DNA of 64,000 nucleotides from Pseudoalteromonas phenolica (GTDB lineage: Bacteria; Pseudomonadota; Gammaproteobacteria; Enterobacterales; Alteromonadaceae): positions 1 through 64,000 of the forward strand of contig NZ_PNEC01000009.1 of the NCBI RefSeq assembly GCF_005886345.1. Direction: 5' to 3'. Positions 39,220-50,700 of the stretch are shown here, piece after piece. The position numbers and the translations under genes were made by a program. The notes below the pieces were generated by a model that was not told where the DNA came from, searched no databases, and saw only the letters and a program-made list of their open reading frames with translations. Each line of letters begins with the position of its first letter. Within the stretch, counting starts at the first letter, position 1.

Positions 39220-40986
39220 TTACTGTACGGTTTGGCGTACTTTTTCTAGGTGGGCGGTAAACTCTTCGGCGCTTTGAAAGCCGGTGATCCGTAAATTGCT
39301 CAGCTCATTGCCTTGCGCATCAAAAAATAGGATGGCAGGTAAACCAACCACATTAAAGGTTTGGTAAATCTCTTTACTCACCTCATTGGTCACGGTCAGA
39401 TCGAGCTTCAACAAAGAGAAGTCTTTAAACGCTTGCTTCACTTTGTCGTCTGAGAAGGTGTATTTCTCAAACTCTTTACAGGCGACACACCAATCAGCGT
39501 ACAAGTCGACCATGGCAATTTTGCCTTGTTGGTTAGCTTGGGCGACTTCTTCACGCAGTGCAGCTAAATCAGGCAGCAGTTTAAACTTACCATCAGATGC
39601 TGTGGTAACCGCTGTTACTTTGGTTGGTGGCATTAATACATGCTTTGCCGTTAATACACCACCGATCAAGAACAGCACGGCAACAGCCCAAAGTGCTGTC
39701 TTAAGTTTGCTAGCTTGCTCGTGGCTTTGCCAATGGTGCAAAAATAATGCAGTAATAACCAGCCATACGCTGCCAAGTAAAAGAATGGTATTCCACTCAA
39801 GAATGCGTTCTAGCAAGACTAAAGGCACTACAAGCATCACGAAGCCAAACAGCATCTTCACTTGTTCCATCCAAGCGCCTGCTTTAGGGAGCAATTTACC
39901 GCCAGAAGTACCCAATAGTAACAGTGGTAGACCCATGCCAAGGCTTAGCACATAGAGAGTTAAACCACCCACTAGATAGTCGCCACTTTGCGCAACATAA
40001 AGTAGGGCAGCAGAGAGCGGAGCCGTGGTGCACGGAGAAGCAATTAGGCCAGACAGCACACCCATAAAGAATACGCCTGTATAGTTACCGCCTTTTTGTT
40101 GGTTGCTGACGTTAGTTAAACGCGTCATAAACTTCTCTGGTAGTTTAATTTCGTACCAACCAAACATGGCAAAAGCTAGTAATACAAACAGTAAGCTGAA
40201 GCTAATCAGTACAGCAGGGCTTTGTAAGTAACCTTGAATTTGCCCACCAACCGCAGCCACAACCAGACCAAGCGCTGCGTAAGTGACTGCCATGCCTTGT
40301 ACATACACAAATGACAGTGCGAATGCTTTTTTAGTCGATAGCTTTGATTGGCCGGCAATCAAACTAGATAGGATAGGGAACATAGGAAACACGCACGGTG
40401 TAAATGCTAACAGCACGCCAACCCCAAAAAACACAGCAAGGTTAGTTAAAAAGTCTTGCTCTGCGAGCTTATTGACGAAGTCGTTACTATTATTACCTGT
40501 TGGTGCAGCCGTTTCAGTGGTTTTTCTTGGCTTATCTGATGTTTTGTTCAGCATAGAAAGCGGAATAGTGATCACTTCAGGTGGGTAACAGAGTCCAGCT
40601 TCGGCACAGCCTTGATAGCGAATTTTAACGACGGCATCTTCACCAATGTCACTCAGTTTGGAAACAACAACCAGCTCATCAAAATATACTTCTGTCTTAC
40701 CAAAGAACTCATCTTCTATTTCAACACCTGGGTCGAGTTCCGGCACTTTGATTTTGGCATTCTTAGCAATGATCTCGAGCTTATGCTTATATATGTAGTA
40801 ACCAGGTGCAATTTCCCAGCCAGTGAATAAAATAGTGCCTTGCTGATCGAAATCGAACTGAAAAGCTTCGTTTACCGGTAAGAAGGTTTGTTGTTTTGGG
40901 GCTAAAAGGCTATTTAACACCGTGTTGTTCGCTGCCTGTGCGGGAAGCATAAACAGCAAGCAAAGCAAAAATGCCACTATGCGCAT
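39220..40986 (-). CDS. dsbD: Thiol:disulfide interchange protein DsbD
   Basis: 588 residues. Signal peptide ending PAQA near 18, an N-terminal immunoglobulin-like domain with the cysteine pair CAEAGLC near 122, an eight-helix membrane domain (about 175-445) with the cysteines in TPCVFPMFP and SPCTTAPLS, and a C-terminal thioredoxin domain with WCVAC near 505. It relays electrons from cytoplasmic thioredoxin to periplasmic reductases such as DsbC and cytochrome c maturation factors. Its ATG overlaps the cutA stop by one base. Confidence 0.96.
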   Translation of the reverse strand: MRIVAFLLCLLFMLPAQAANNTVLNSLLAPKQQTFLPVNEAFQFDFDQQGTILFTGWEIAPGYYIYKHKLEIIAKNAKIKVPELDPGVEIEDEFFGKTEVYFDELVVVSKLSDIGEDAVVKIRYQGCAEAGLCYPPEVITIPLSMLNKTSDKPRKTTETAAPTGNNSNDFVNKLAEQDFLTNLAVFFGVGVLLAFTPCVFPMFPILSSLIAGQSKLSTKKAFALSFVYVQGMAVTYAALGLVVAAVGGQIQGYLQSPAVLISFSLLFVLLAFAMFGWYEIKLPEKFMTRLTNVSNQQKGGNYTGVFFMGVLSGLIASPCTTAPLSAALLYVAQSGDYLVGGLTLYVLSLGMGLPLLLLGTSGGKLLPKAGAWMEQVKMLFGFVMLVVPLVLLERILEWNTILLLGSVWLVITALFLHHWQSHEQASKLKTALWAVAVLFLIGGVLTAKHVLMPPTKVTAVTTASDGKFKLLPDLAALREEVAQANQQGKIAMVDLYADWCVACKEFEKYTFSDDKVKQAFKDFSLLKLDLTVTNEVSKEIYQTFNVVGLPAILFFDAQGNELSNLRITGFQSAEEFTAHLEKVRQTVQ

Positions 40987-41306
40987 TAACTCAGTACCTC
41001 ATTTATCCAATTAAAATAGTCAGGGTTGCCCGTCGATACATCAAGAACTTGGATCTCAGGCACATCATAGCTGTGGTGGCATTTAATACATGCCATTAAT
41101 TCTTCCAAGCGTTGTACGTTGGTCTTAATGAAAAGTTTACTTTCTGTTTGCTGTTCAACTTTTCCTTGCCATACATACACAGACTCCACTTCGGGCAAAA
41201 TGTTTACACAGGCAGCCAATTTTTTTTCAACGAGTATCGCGGCAAGTTTGCGCGCGTCATTTTTAGTCTCACATGTGGTGAGTACAATTTTATAATCGCT
41301 TGTCAT
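40986..41306 (-). CDS. cutA: Divalent-cation tolerance protein CutA
   Basis: 106 residues, ferredoxin-like fold with the family motifs TTCETKNDARKLAAILVEKKLAACVNI split over 10-35 and VYVWQGKVE near 44. It forms very stable trimers. It was linked to copper tolerance, but its biochemical role is unresolved. Next to dsbD in E. coli too, with the same order (cutA then dsbD). Confidence 0.94.
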   Translation of the reverse strand: MTSDYKIVLTTCETKNDARKLAAILVEKKLAACVNILPEVESVYVWQGKVEQQTESKLFIKTNVQRLEELMACIKCHHSYDVPEIQVLDVSTGNPDYFNWINEVLS

Positions 41307-41343
41307 AAGGTGTTTTTCTCTAAAACCTATTCACCAAAACCAC

Positions 41344-41515
41344 GTATCATACCAATCCTCTTAATTAAGTGAGCTATTTTGAGGCAAGGAAAACTGCTCG
41401 ATAGCAAGGCGAAAATTTTGCTATTTAGTTGCTCTAAATAAGAAATTTTTAACGAAGCTAGCGTCAGTTTTAGTCCCTCAAAATGATTAAGTATTATTGA
41501 GGATTGGTATCATAC
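41344..41515. repeat. 172-bp palindromic intergenic element
   Basis: A nearly symmetrical imperfect inverted repeat. The outer 17-base arms (41344-41360 and 41499-41515) differ at one base and include ATACCAATCCTC. Inside them a second pair of arms, from about 41372-41417 and 41442-41487, also pairs imperfectly, including TTTTGAGG with CCTCAAAA. The centre at 41422-41440 is a perfect seven-base hairpin TATTTAG/CTAAATA around TTGCT. It lies between the divergent cutA and fxsA genes and codes for nothing. Its design fits a non-autonomous repeat of MITE or REP type. I see no second copy in this window. Confidence 0.8.
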
Positions 41516-41657
41516 TAGCGCAATGAATGGGCTAGCCCAAACGCTCGTTTACGCAAACTTACAATATAGTTGCTACATAAAGGTGTATTTTGCGCCAGAT
41601 TACTTGAAAATAGACCGAACTAGCCATATTTCTCTTTCATTGACTTTAGGAGACCCT

Positions 41658-42200
41658 ATGTTCCGTATTTTATTTTTGCTTTTTATTGTGGTTCCCATTA
41701 TTGAGATTGCGCTACTTATTCAAGTGAGTGATGTGATCGGTGGGTTTGCGACCATCGCATTAGTCATTATTACCGCCATCATCGGTGCTAAATGTGTTAA
41801 ACAACAAGGTTTAGGTGCATATACCAATGTGCAGCAACAAATGGCACAGGGCCAGTTACCGGGCGAGCATATTTTTACCGGTCTGTGTGTGATCATCGCA
41901 GGTGTACTATTAATGACACCGGGTATCATGACTGACGTACTTGGTTTTCTTTTATTAACTCCAGCTGTGCGCCGCTCATTATCTAAGGCGTTATTGGCAC
42001 AAGCATCAGTAAAAGTACAAACTGGCTTTGGTGGTGGTTTCGGCGCAGGCTTTGGTCAAAGCGGCCAACAAAGCACGCAGCAAAACAATCCTTTTGAGCA
42101 GCAAGCAAATCGCCCGTTTGAAGACGCGCAACCTCGTCAACCAGAGCGCAATGTTGACGGGTCGAACACCTTTGAAGGTGAATATAAGCGTAAAGATTAA
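41658..42200 (+). CDS. fxsA: FxsA family membrane protein
   Basis: 180 residues from the ATG at 41658, which has an AGGAGA site upstream; the longer open frame from 41523 is outside the family. FxsA domain about 1-125 with four hydrophobic stretches, beginning MFRILFLLFIVVPIIEI. The C-terminal tail (about 125-180) is low-complexity, rich in Gly, Gln and Asn. E. coli FxsA blocks F-exclusion of phage T7; its normal role is unknown. Placement directly upstream of groES matches E. coli. Confidence 0.93.
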   Translation: MFRILFLLFIVVPIIEIALLIQVSDVIGGFATIALVIITAIIGAKCVKQQGLGAYTNVQQQMAQGQLPGEHIFTGLCVIIAGVLLMTPGIMTDVLGFLLLTPAVRRSLSKALLAQASVKVQTGFGGGFGAGFGQSGQQSTQQNNPFEQQANRPFEDAQPRQPERNVDGSNTFEGEYKRKD

Positions 42201-42218
42201 AAATTTTTAATTTTTTCT

Positions 42219-42247
42219 CTTGGGTTTTGAAAAATACATCCCCATAA
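42219..42247 (+). promoter_or_regulatory. Sigma-32 (RpoH) type promoter for groESL
   Basis: A -35-like CTTGGGT at 42219-42225 and a -10-like CCCCATAA at 42240-42247 with 14 bases between them match the heat-shock consensus CTTGAAA-N13-17-CCCCATNT (the -10 is strong, the -35 partial). It lies about 100 bases upstream of the groES start. Confidence 0.7.
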
Positions 42248-42349
42248 AGAGTTGCAACAAAGATTTAAAGTTTTAGCCCAAGGCAATTGGGCTAATTGGT
42301 AGAAAATTAACATTCTGTCACTGTTCACATTGTTAGGAGAACGACACAC

Positions 42350-42637
42350 ATGAACATTCGTCCTTTACATGATCGCGTTATTGTTAAGCGTCTAGAAGAA
42401 GAAACAAAGTCTGCTGGCGGTATCGTACTAACTGGCTCTGCAGCAGAAAAATCAACTCGTGGTGAAATCGTTGCTGTTGGTAACGGTCGCGTGTTGGACA
42501 ATGGTGAAGTGAGAGCACTTCAAGTAAAAGCAGGCGACACTGTACTGTTTGGCTCATACATTGAGAAAACAGAGAAGATCGAAGGTCAAGAGTACCTGAT
42601 CATGCGCGAAGACAATATCTTAGGTATTGTTGAATAA
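42350..42637 (+). CDS. groES: Co-chaperonin GroES
   Basis: 95 residues, starting [10 protein letters not shown] with the mobile loop near 16-33 ([18 protein letters not shown]) that contacts GroEL. It caps the chaperonin ring during folding. AGGAGA lies 11 bases before the ATG, and a heat-shock promoter is positioned upstream. It is 46 bases before groEL. Confidence 0.98.
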   Translation: MNIRPLHDRVIVKRLEEETKSAGGIVLTGSAAEKSTRGEIVAVGNGRVLDNGEVRALQVKAGDTVLFGSYIEKTEKIEGQEYLIMREDNILGIVE

Positions 42638-42680
42638 GTCGAATTTACGGTTTTTACATACAGAATTTAGAGGAATATAA

Positions 42681-44330
<1,650 letters not shown>

Positions 44331-44356
44331 TCCAAACCCAAGCATTAAACGCTTAT

Positions 44357-44386
44357 AAAAAAACCTCGCATTTGCGAGGTTTTTGC
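44357..44386 (+). terminator. Rho-independent terminator of groESL
   Basis: Ten-base stem AAACCTCGCA at 44361-44370 paired with 44373-44382, centre TT, flanked by extra A on the left and TTTT on the right. It starts 27 bases after the groEL stop codon. Confidence 0.88.
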
Positions 44387-44474
44387 GTTTAGAACTATGC
44401 TTAGCAACTCGTCGTAATACATTGAGTTATTGGAATTAAGTATTTACGCTAAGGCGATTTTAAATTCTAGCAGT

Positions 44475-44495
44475 TGCTGAGAACCGGGCTCAGCA
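44475..44495 (+). promoter_or_regulatory. 5' leader hairpin before the EEP gene
   Basis: Perfect seven-base stem TGCTGAG/CTCAGCA around AACCGGG, ending four bases before the AAGGA ribosome site (44499-44503) of the gene at 44512. It could limit ribosome access or stabilise the mRNA; significance is unknown. Confidence 0.4.
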
Positions 44496-44511
44496 CGTAA
44501 AGGATATTCTC

Positions 44512-45747
44512 ATGAATAAAAGTGTATTGGCGTTTAACTTATTGGCAAGTTTAAGTATGGCGGGGGGGTCGCTGAATCATTCAAACACCGGTGAGCCGGC
44601 TGGATTGTCATCTCAAGAAACACAAAGTCAAGCCAGTGATTTGGGTGTGCCTGCTAAGCAAGGTGAGCTTCGAGTTGCGGTTTTTAACGCTTATTTGAAT
44701 CGTAAAAATGCTGGCGATATTCTGGCCGACGTACAAAGCGGTAACGATACACAAATAAAAAAAGTAGCAGAGATCATCCAACGCGTTCGCCCTGAGGTGC
44801 TATTACTTGCGGAGTTCGATTATGTGGCTGATGGTAGTGCGGTTAGAGCGCTGATTAAAAATTACTTAAACGTTAGTCAAAATGGCGTAAAAGGTATTGA
44901 TTACCCTTATTTTTACCTTGCTGAATCTAACACGGGTGTTGTCACTGAATTTGACTTAAATAACGACGGCAAAGCGGGTGTCGGCGGTGGCGATGCGTAT
45001 GGCTTTGGGGTTTTTCCTGGGCAATATGCCATGGTGTTGTTATCGCAGCATCCAATCATCACTGATGAAGTACGCACCTTTCAAAAGTTCTTATGGAAAG
45101 ACATGCCCAATGCAACGCTGCCAGTAAACCCAGAGACAGGCGAAGCTTGGTATAACGAGGAAGAGCTTGAAATATTTAGGTTGTCGTCGAAAAGCCATTG
45201 GGATGTGCCAGTAAAAGTGGGGAATGAAGTCATTCATGTTCTTGCCAGTCACCCAACACCACCCGTATTTGACGGTAAAGAAGATAGGAATGGCTTACGT
45301 AACCATGATGAAATTCGCTTTTGGTGGGATTATGTGGATCCAAATGAATCAAACTACATTTATGACGATCACGGTCAAAAGGGCGGGTTAGGTAAGAATA
45401 AGCGCTTTGTGATCATGGGCGATTTAAATGCCTCTCCTGATGAAGGCAATGGCACGGGCAACCCAATGGCTAAATTATTTGCCAGTGAATATATCAATGG
45501 CAAACTCACGCCTGTTAGTGTGGGCGGCGTTGAGAATGCACCCAATAATCAGTTTGCTGCAACCCATACCGCGGATTGGAAAATGCGTGCCGATTATGTG
45601 ATCCCATCAACATTTGGTATTCAGGTTGAGCAAACCGCGGCGTTTTGGCCGAGTAAAACCGACGCGAACTATCATCTAGTGGGGCCGGGTCTGCAAAGCT
45701 CTGACCATCGTTTAGTGTGGTCTGACTTTACGCTCATCAAACAGTAA
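44512..45747 (+). CDS. Secreted endonuclease/exonuclease/phosphatase-fold protein
   Basis: 411 residues. The N-terminus looks like a signal peptide (about 1-20), but no clear cleavage or lipobox site is present, and a run of seven G lies within it at 44562-44568. The EEP fold follows: RVAVFNAYLNR near 50, EVLLLAEFDYV near 96, SHPTPPVF near 248, IMGDLNASPD near 303, and the final SSDHRLVWSDF with the catalytic His. It may be a secreted nuclease or phosphodiesterase; the substrate is not evident. It stands alone between two good terminators. Confidence 0.82.
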   Translation: MNKSVLAFNLLASLSMAGGSLNHSNTGEPAGLSSQETQSQASDLGVPAKQGELRVAVFNAYLNRKNAGDILADVQSGNDTQIKKVAEIIQRVRPEVLLLAEFDYVADGSAVRALIKNYLNVSQNGVKGIDYPYFYLAESNTGVVTEFDLNNDGKAGVGGGDAYGFGVFPGQYAMVLLSQHPIITDEVRTFQKFLWKDMPNATLPVNPETGEAWYNEEELEIFRLSSKSHWDVPVKVGNEVIHVLASHPTPPVFDGKEDRNGLRNHDEIRFWWDYVDPNESNYIYDDHGQKGGLGKNKRFVIMGDLNASPDEGNGTGNPMAKLFASEYINGKLTPVSVGGVENAPNNQFAATHTADWKMRADYVIPSTFGIQVEQTAAFWPSKTDANYHLVGPGLQSSDHRLVWSDFTLIKQ

Positions 45748-45771
45748 AACCCCTTCTCAAGAACTATTTCT

Positions 45772-45806
45772 AAAACCGAAGCTCAAAGGCTTCGGTTTTT
45801 TGTTTT
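45772..45806 (+). terminator. Rho-independent terminator after the EEP gene
   Basis: Perfect 11-base stem AAAACCGAAGC at 45772-45782 with its complement at 45789-45799, six-base loop, then TTGTTTTT. Located 24 bases after the stop codon. Confidence 0.92.
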
Positions 45807-46005
45807 TACAATTCGATAAGCTGTCTATTAGACCTATAATTGTTTTTAAAAAGGTATTGTTAGACACAAAAATTAAAAAGTTGTTGGTTAGTTTAATGAT
45901 TACTTCGTGCTTTTACCGTTTTGGGTTACATTTATTAGCAAGTCAGATCAGATAGTTGCACAGGTATATGATACTTATACTAGCAAGACCATAAATGGAG
46001 ATTTT

Positions 46006-46695
46006 ATGATGATTAAACACTTATGCATTATTACTGCATTGGCACTTTTAGCTGGTTGTAGTTCGACGATTAATACGACTAAATCTGGCTTTTTACCAGA
46101 TTACCGTTTGTTAACACCTTCAGATAAATATCCTGATACGAATCTATATGTATCAGATGAGCTGAAAAATGGTGCTTTAAAGAATGTAAGCACCATCTAC
46201 TTGCCGCACTTTGAAGTATGGATTAAGGCCAAAGAACAAAAACTTCTATATATACACCCTCAAAAAGTAGCAAAGCTAAGCACTTATATGCGAGATCAAC
46301 TACAAGCTAAGTTATCTCCAAACTTTAATGTGGTGCTAACTCAACCAGCAAAGCGTGATGATTCAGTGTTGACGATCACAGGTGCATTTACGGAAGTTAA
46401 CTTTTCAGAAACGTCAATGGGAGTCAGAGACTTTATTCCCGTAAAACTGGTATATAACGCAGGAAAAACAGCGTATTTAGCAGCAACAGAACAAACAGAA
46501 GCTTTGACAAAAGTTTCTCTTGAGAGTGCATTTTATATAGGTGAAAACAACAAACCAGCATTGATGATGTCGGCTCATAAAGAAGTTGAGTTAGTGTTGC
46601 AACAAAATGGCGGTGAAAACATTAAGGCCGTGAAAGGCATTTTAGATAACTGGATAGACAATTTCGTTAATGCGATTAATAAAGCAAAAAATTAA
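46006..46695 (+). CDS. DUF3313-like lipoprotein
   Basis: 229 residues from the ATG at 46006 (TGGAG site six bases upstream; the ATG at 46009 is also possible). The first 18 residues form a lipoprotein signal with lipobox LLAGC, and Cys17 is predicted to be lipidated. The body contains SGFLPDYRLLTP and STIYLPHFEVWI and resembles the DUF3313 family of envelope lipoproteins. The assignment rests on pattern memory, so moderate confidence. It ends 16 bases before the RND adaptor gene on the same strand and is probably co-transcribed with the pump. Confidence 0.68.
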   Translation: MMIKHLCIITALALLAGCSSTINTTKSGFLPDYRLLTPSDKYPDTNLYVSDELKNGALKNVSTIYLPHFEVWIKAKEQKLLYIHPQKVAKLSTYMRDQLQAKLSPNFNVVLTQPAKRDDSVLTITGAFTEVNFSETSMGVRDFIPVKLVYNAGKTAYLAATEQTEALTKVSLESAFYIGENNKPALMMSAHKEVELVLQQNGGENIKAVKGILDNWIDNFVNAINKAKN

Positions 46696-46711
46696 CAGCG
46701 GTGAAAATAAC

Positions 46712-47779
46712 ATGATAAATACACATAAGAAAACACTTGCAGCGGCGATTTTGATCGCAGGTTTAACGGCTTGTTCTGAACCACAAGTTGAGGTGGAACA
46801 AGAACCACAATTAAGGCCAGTGCGTACGCAGGTTCTTACTCTGAATAATGTTGGCCCACTGCAAGAATTTCCCGCTGTGGTCGATGCGGCAAGCACAGCT
46901 GATCTGTCATTTAAAGTCGCAGGTGAGTTAACACACTTATATGTAAAGCAAGGTGAAAGAGTTAATACGGGTGATGTGATCGCAAAACTGGATGACACAG
47001 ACTTTAAATTGGCCCTAGATGATGCGCAAGCAAGTTTTGAAAAAGCAGAAGCCGATTTCAACCGCGCTAAGCAATTAATTACCTCAGGTACTATTAGTCA
47101 AGCTGACTATGACCAATTAAAGTCACAGTTCACTAGTGCGAAAACGAAATTGGCGAATGCGAAAAATAATCTAGCTTACACTGAGCTAAAAGCTTCTTTT
47201 TCAGGTGTCTTAGCGCGTACTCATGTTGAGCAGTTTGAAGAAGTGCAAGCAAAGCAAGTGATCGCAACTTTGCAAGATATCGAGCATATTAACCTTAAAG
47301 TCAACGTACCAGAAAGTATTATGGTTCACGTTAGTAAAGAAGCACCTAAAGCGGTATATGCTGAGTTTGCGGCAATTGAAGGTAAGCGTTTTGAGCTTGA
47401 ATTTGTTGAAGTTAGCACACAGGCTGATGAAGTCACTAAAACCTATGAAGTCACGTTAGGCATGCTGCCACCTGATGGTTATAACATTTTGCCGGGTATG
47501 ACCGCAAAAGTTATGGCAAGCGGTCCGAGCCAAGGTCAGCAGCAATTATATTTACCCTTATCAACGGTATTGAAAGACAATTCAGGTCATTATATTTGGA
47601 CTGTAGAAGCGCAGGGTGAAGGAAAAGGCAAAGTGGTAAAAACACCTGTGCAAATTGGTGAAATCTCGTCACTGGGCTTCCCTGTTATTGCCGGAGTTGA
47701 AGCTGGGGCAAATATTGTCACTGCCGGTATGAGCAAAGTTACCGACCAGCAAATTGTTAAGTTTTCTGGAGGTGAGTAG
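46712..47779 (+). CDS. RND efflux periplasmic adaptor (lipoprotein)
   Basis: 355 residues from the ATG at 46712; the longer frame from 46670 runs back into the lipoprotein gene. Lipobox LTAC, with the acylated Cys near 21. The membrane-fusion-protein plan follows: biotinyl-lipoyl half near 60-75, alpha-helical hairpin about 95-155 with NLAYTELKASFSG after it, and beta-barrel and membrane-proximal domains. It should link the pump to an outer-membrane channel. Its TAG stop overlaps the GTG of the pump gene. Confidence 0.92.
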   Translation: MINTHKKTLAAAILIAGLTACSEPQVEVEQEPQLRPVRTQVLTLNNVGPLQEFPAVVDAASTADLSFKVAGELTHLYVKQGERVNTGDVIAKLDDTDFKLALDDAQASFEKAEADFNRAKQLITSGTISQADYDQLKSQFTSAKTKLANAKNNLAYTELKASFSGVLARTHVEQFEEVQAKQVIATLQDIEHINLKVNVPESIMVHVSKEAPKAVYAEFAAIEGKRFELEFVEVSTQADEVTKTYEVTLGMLPPDGYNILPGMTAKVMASGPSQGQQQLYLPLSTVLKDNSGHYIWTVEAQGEGKGKVVKTPVQIGEISSLGFPVIAGVEAGANIVTAGMSKVTDQQIVKFSGGE

Positions 47780-50700
47780 TGAATATCACTCGTTTAGCCC
47801 TCGAGAATAATCGCACCACTTGGGTGCTGATTATTGCTTTATTGTTTTTTGGTATTGCGTCATTCGACAAAATGCCGAAAGACTACGACCCTGGTTTTAT
47901 TATACGAACAGCTCAAGTAGTTACTTACTTCCCAGGGGCAAGTCCTCATCGTGTTGAAGAGCTAGTGACAGATAAAATCGAAAAAGTGGTACAGCAAATA
48001 CCAGAGCTCGATTTTGTTAGTAGTACGTCAAAAACCGGTGTTTCGATAGTCAGTGTTAACATCAAAGAAAGTTACAAAAACATGCGACCAATATGGGATA
48101 ACCTGCGTCGCAAAATAGAAAGCGTTGAAAACGAATTACCGAGCGATGCTCAGAAACCAATTGTTAATGATGAGTTTGGTGATGTGTTTGGTGTGGTTAT
48201 TGGTTTAACGGCTGAAGGCTTTTCTTACCGAGAAATGGAAGAAGTAGCAGAACAGGTTAGAGATGAACTACTTCGCTTACCAGAAGCCGCTAAAGTCGAC
48301 ATCTTTGGTGCTCAAGAGCAACGTGTTTTTATTGAGTTTGAAAATGCTAAATTGGCGTCTATGGGTATTTCTCCTGGGCAGCTTAAAGATCAATTAGCTT
48401 CGCGCAATATCGTAAATCCAGGTGGTTCTATTTACATTGATGATGAAACATTGGCGCTGGAGCCTAGTGGCAACTTTGAATCTGTAGAAGATATTGCTAA
48501 TACCATCATTAATATTTCAGGCTCTGAACAAGTGATCTTATTGAGCGATATTGCCAAGGTATATCGTGATTATGTTGATCCTGCCAAAGTCAAAGTACGC
48601 GTTGGCGAAGAAGAAGGCATGACTATTGCGATTTCGATGCGTCTTGGTGGAAACAATTTACTGCTGGGTGAGCAGGTGCGAGATGCAATCAGCTATTTAG
48701 AGACGATTTATCCAATTGGTGTCGACTTCAAGTTATTGTCATTTTTACCACAAGAAGTTGATGACAAGGTAAATGATTTTGTTTCTAACCTAGTGCAAGC
48801 GGTTTTAGTTGTTACTATTGTGATGCTATTTAGCCTAGGTCTTCGTACTGGTCTTATTGTTGCCAGCCTGATCCCGATGAGTATGGTATTTGGTATTTTG
48901 GTGATGTCTTTCTTTAATATCAGTATTGACCAAATCTCGTTAGCTGCCTTGATCATTGCTTTAGGTATGCTGGTGGATAATGGCATTGTGATGTCAGAGA
49001 ATATCATGGTGCAAATGGAACGTGGAAAGTCAGCCATTGATGCTGCTGTCGATTCTGCGCAAGAGTTAAAAATTCCGCTATTAGTGTCTTCTCTGACCAC
49101 AGGTGCAGCTTTCTTACCTATTTTCTTGGCAGAGTCTGCAACAGGTGAATACACGGCGTCGTTGTTTAAAGTTGTGACCATCACACTATTGTGCTCATGG
49201 TTATTGGCAATGACCATGATCCCGATGTTATGTGTATACTTCACGCGTGTTAAGTCAGAGTCAGCTAACTATGACGGCGGCATCTATCTAGTTTATAAGA
49301 ATATACTGGCAGCATTAATTAAGTACCGTTGGGCAACTGTTGCGGCATGCTTAGGTATGTTATTTGTAGCCCTGCAAGGCCTACAGTATGTTCCTAAATT
49401 GTTCTTCCCACCTTCTGATCGTGATTACTTCAAAGTAGAACTTGAACTGCCAATTGGCACGCGCTTGACCACGACTGAAGCCTTGGTTAAAGATATGGAA
49501 GCGTTTCTTGCCCAAGAGCTTAAAGTAAATGAACAACGCGAAAAAGGTGTCACTGAGTGGGTGAGCTATGTTGGTAATGGTGGTCCGCGTTTCTTATTAA
49601 CACATAGCCCAGAGCCTGCAAGCTCTAATTATGCACTGATGATAGTATCTACCACCTCGTACAAACATATTGATGAAATAATGGCGAAAATTGAGGGGTA
49701 TGCCTTACAAAGGCATCCTGATTTATTGATTAAGCAGCGCAAGATAGAAAACGGTTCGCCAATTGCTAACCCCGTTGAGATCAGGTTATCTGGTAGTGAT
49801 ATGACAGTGCTGATGGGGTTGGTGGATGAACTAAAAGAAAAGATGCGCTCCACGAACGGGCTTAAAGCCATCAGTGATGATTGGGGCTTACCAATTAAAA
49901 AGCTGCAAATTAAGATCAATCAAACACGTGCTCGTCGCGCAGGCGTATCAAGCAAAGATATCGCAAGCTCCCTACAAACGGGCTTAAGCGGTCTTGAGTT
50001 AACTAAGTATCGTGAAGGGGATGAGTTAATACCTGTGACGCTTCGTTCAATTGCGGGTGATAGACAAGATATTGGTAAATTAGAAGCCATGGTTGTTTAC
50101 TCTCAGGCGACAGGCAACTCTGTACCACTTAAACAAGTGGCTGATATTGAGGTAGTCTGGGAAAGTGCTCAAATTCTTCGTCGTGATAGACTGAAGTCGG
50201 TTGTCGTAGGTGCTCAGATTGAGGGGATCACTGCCACAGAAGGCTTTGACGAAATTTTGCCATGGTTGGAAGAGCAAAAGCGCAATTGGCCTTATGGTTA
50301 TGATTATGCGCTGGGTGGTGAAGCTGAGTCATCTGGCAAAGCGAATCAGTCGATTGCAGAGAAAATGCCAATTGCTGTGTTCATTATTGTTATTCTGCTA
50401 ATTGGTCAGTTTAATTCTATTCGTAAATCTGCGATTGTATTAAGTACCATTCCACTTGGCTTTATTGGTGTCGTAGCCGGCTTATTGGTAGGTCAATCAT
50501 TCTTTGGCTTTATGACGTTACTGGGTATTATTTCTTTGGCTGGCATCGTGATTAATAATGCAATTGTCTTATTAGAGCGTATAAAGATTGAGTTGGAATT
50601 AACACCTGACTCACCAGTGCAAGCCGTTATCTATGCATCACAGCAGCGTATGCGCCCAATTCTTTTAACCACGGCAACCACTGTACTGGGACTAATACCA

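Noticed and set aside
41523-41657. N-terminal extension of fxsA
   Set aside because: The 45 added residues follow the palindromic repeat and have no family resemblance; the AGGAGA site is placed for the ATG at 41658.
48708-49244. 178-codon antisense frame inside the RND pump gene
   Set aside because: It lies in membrane-helix codons of a certain gene and shows no protein character; antisense shadow.
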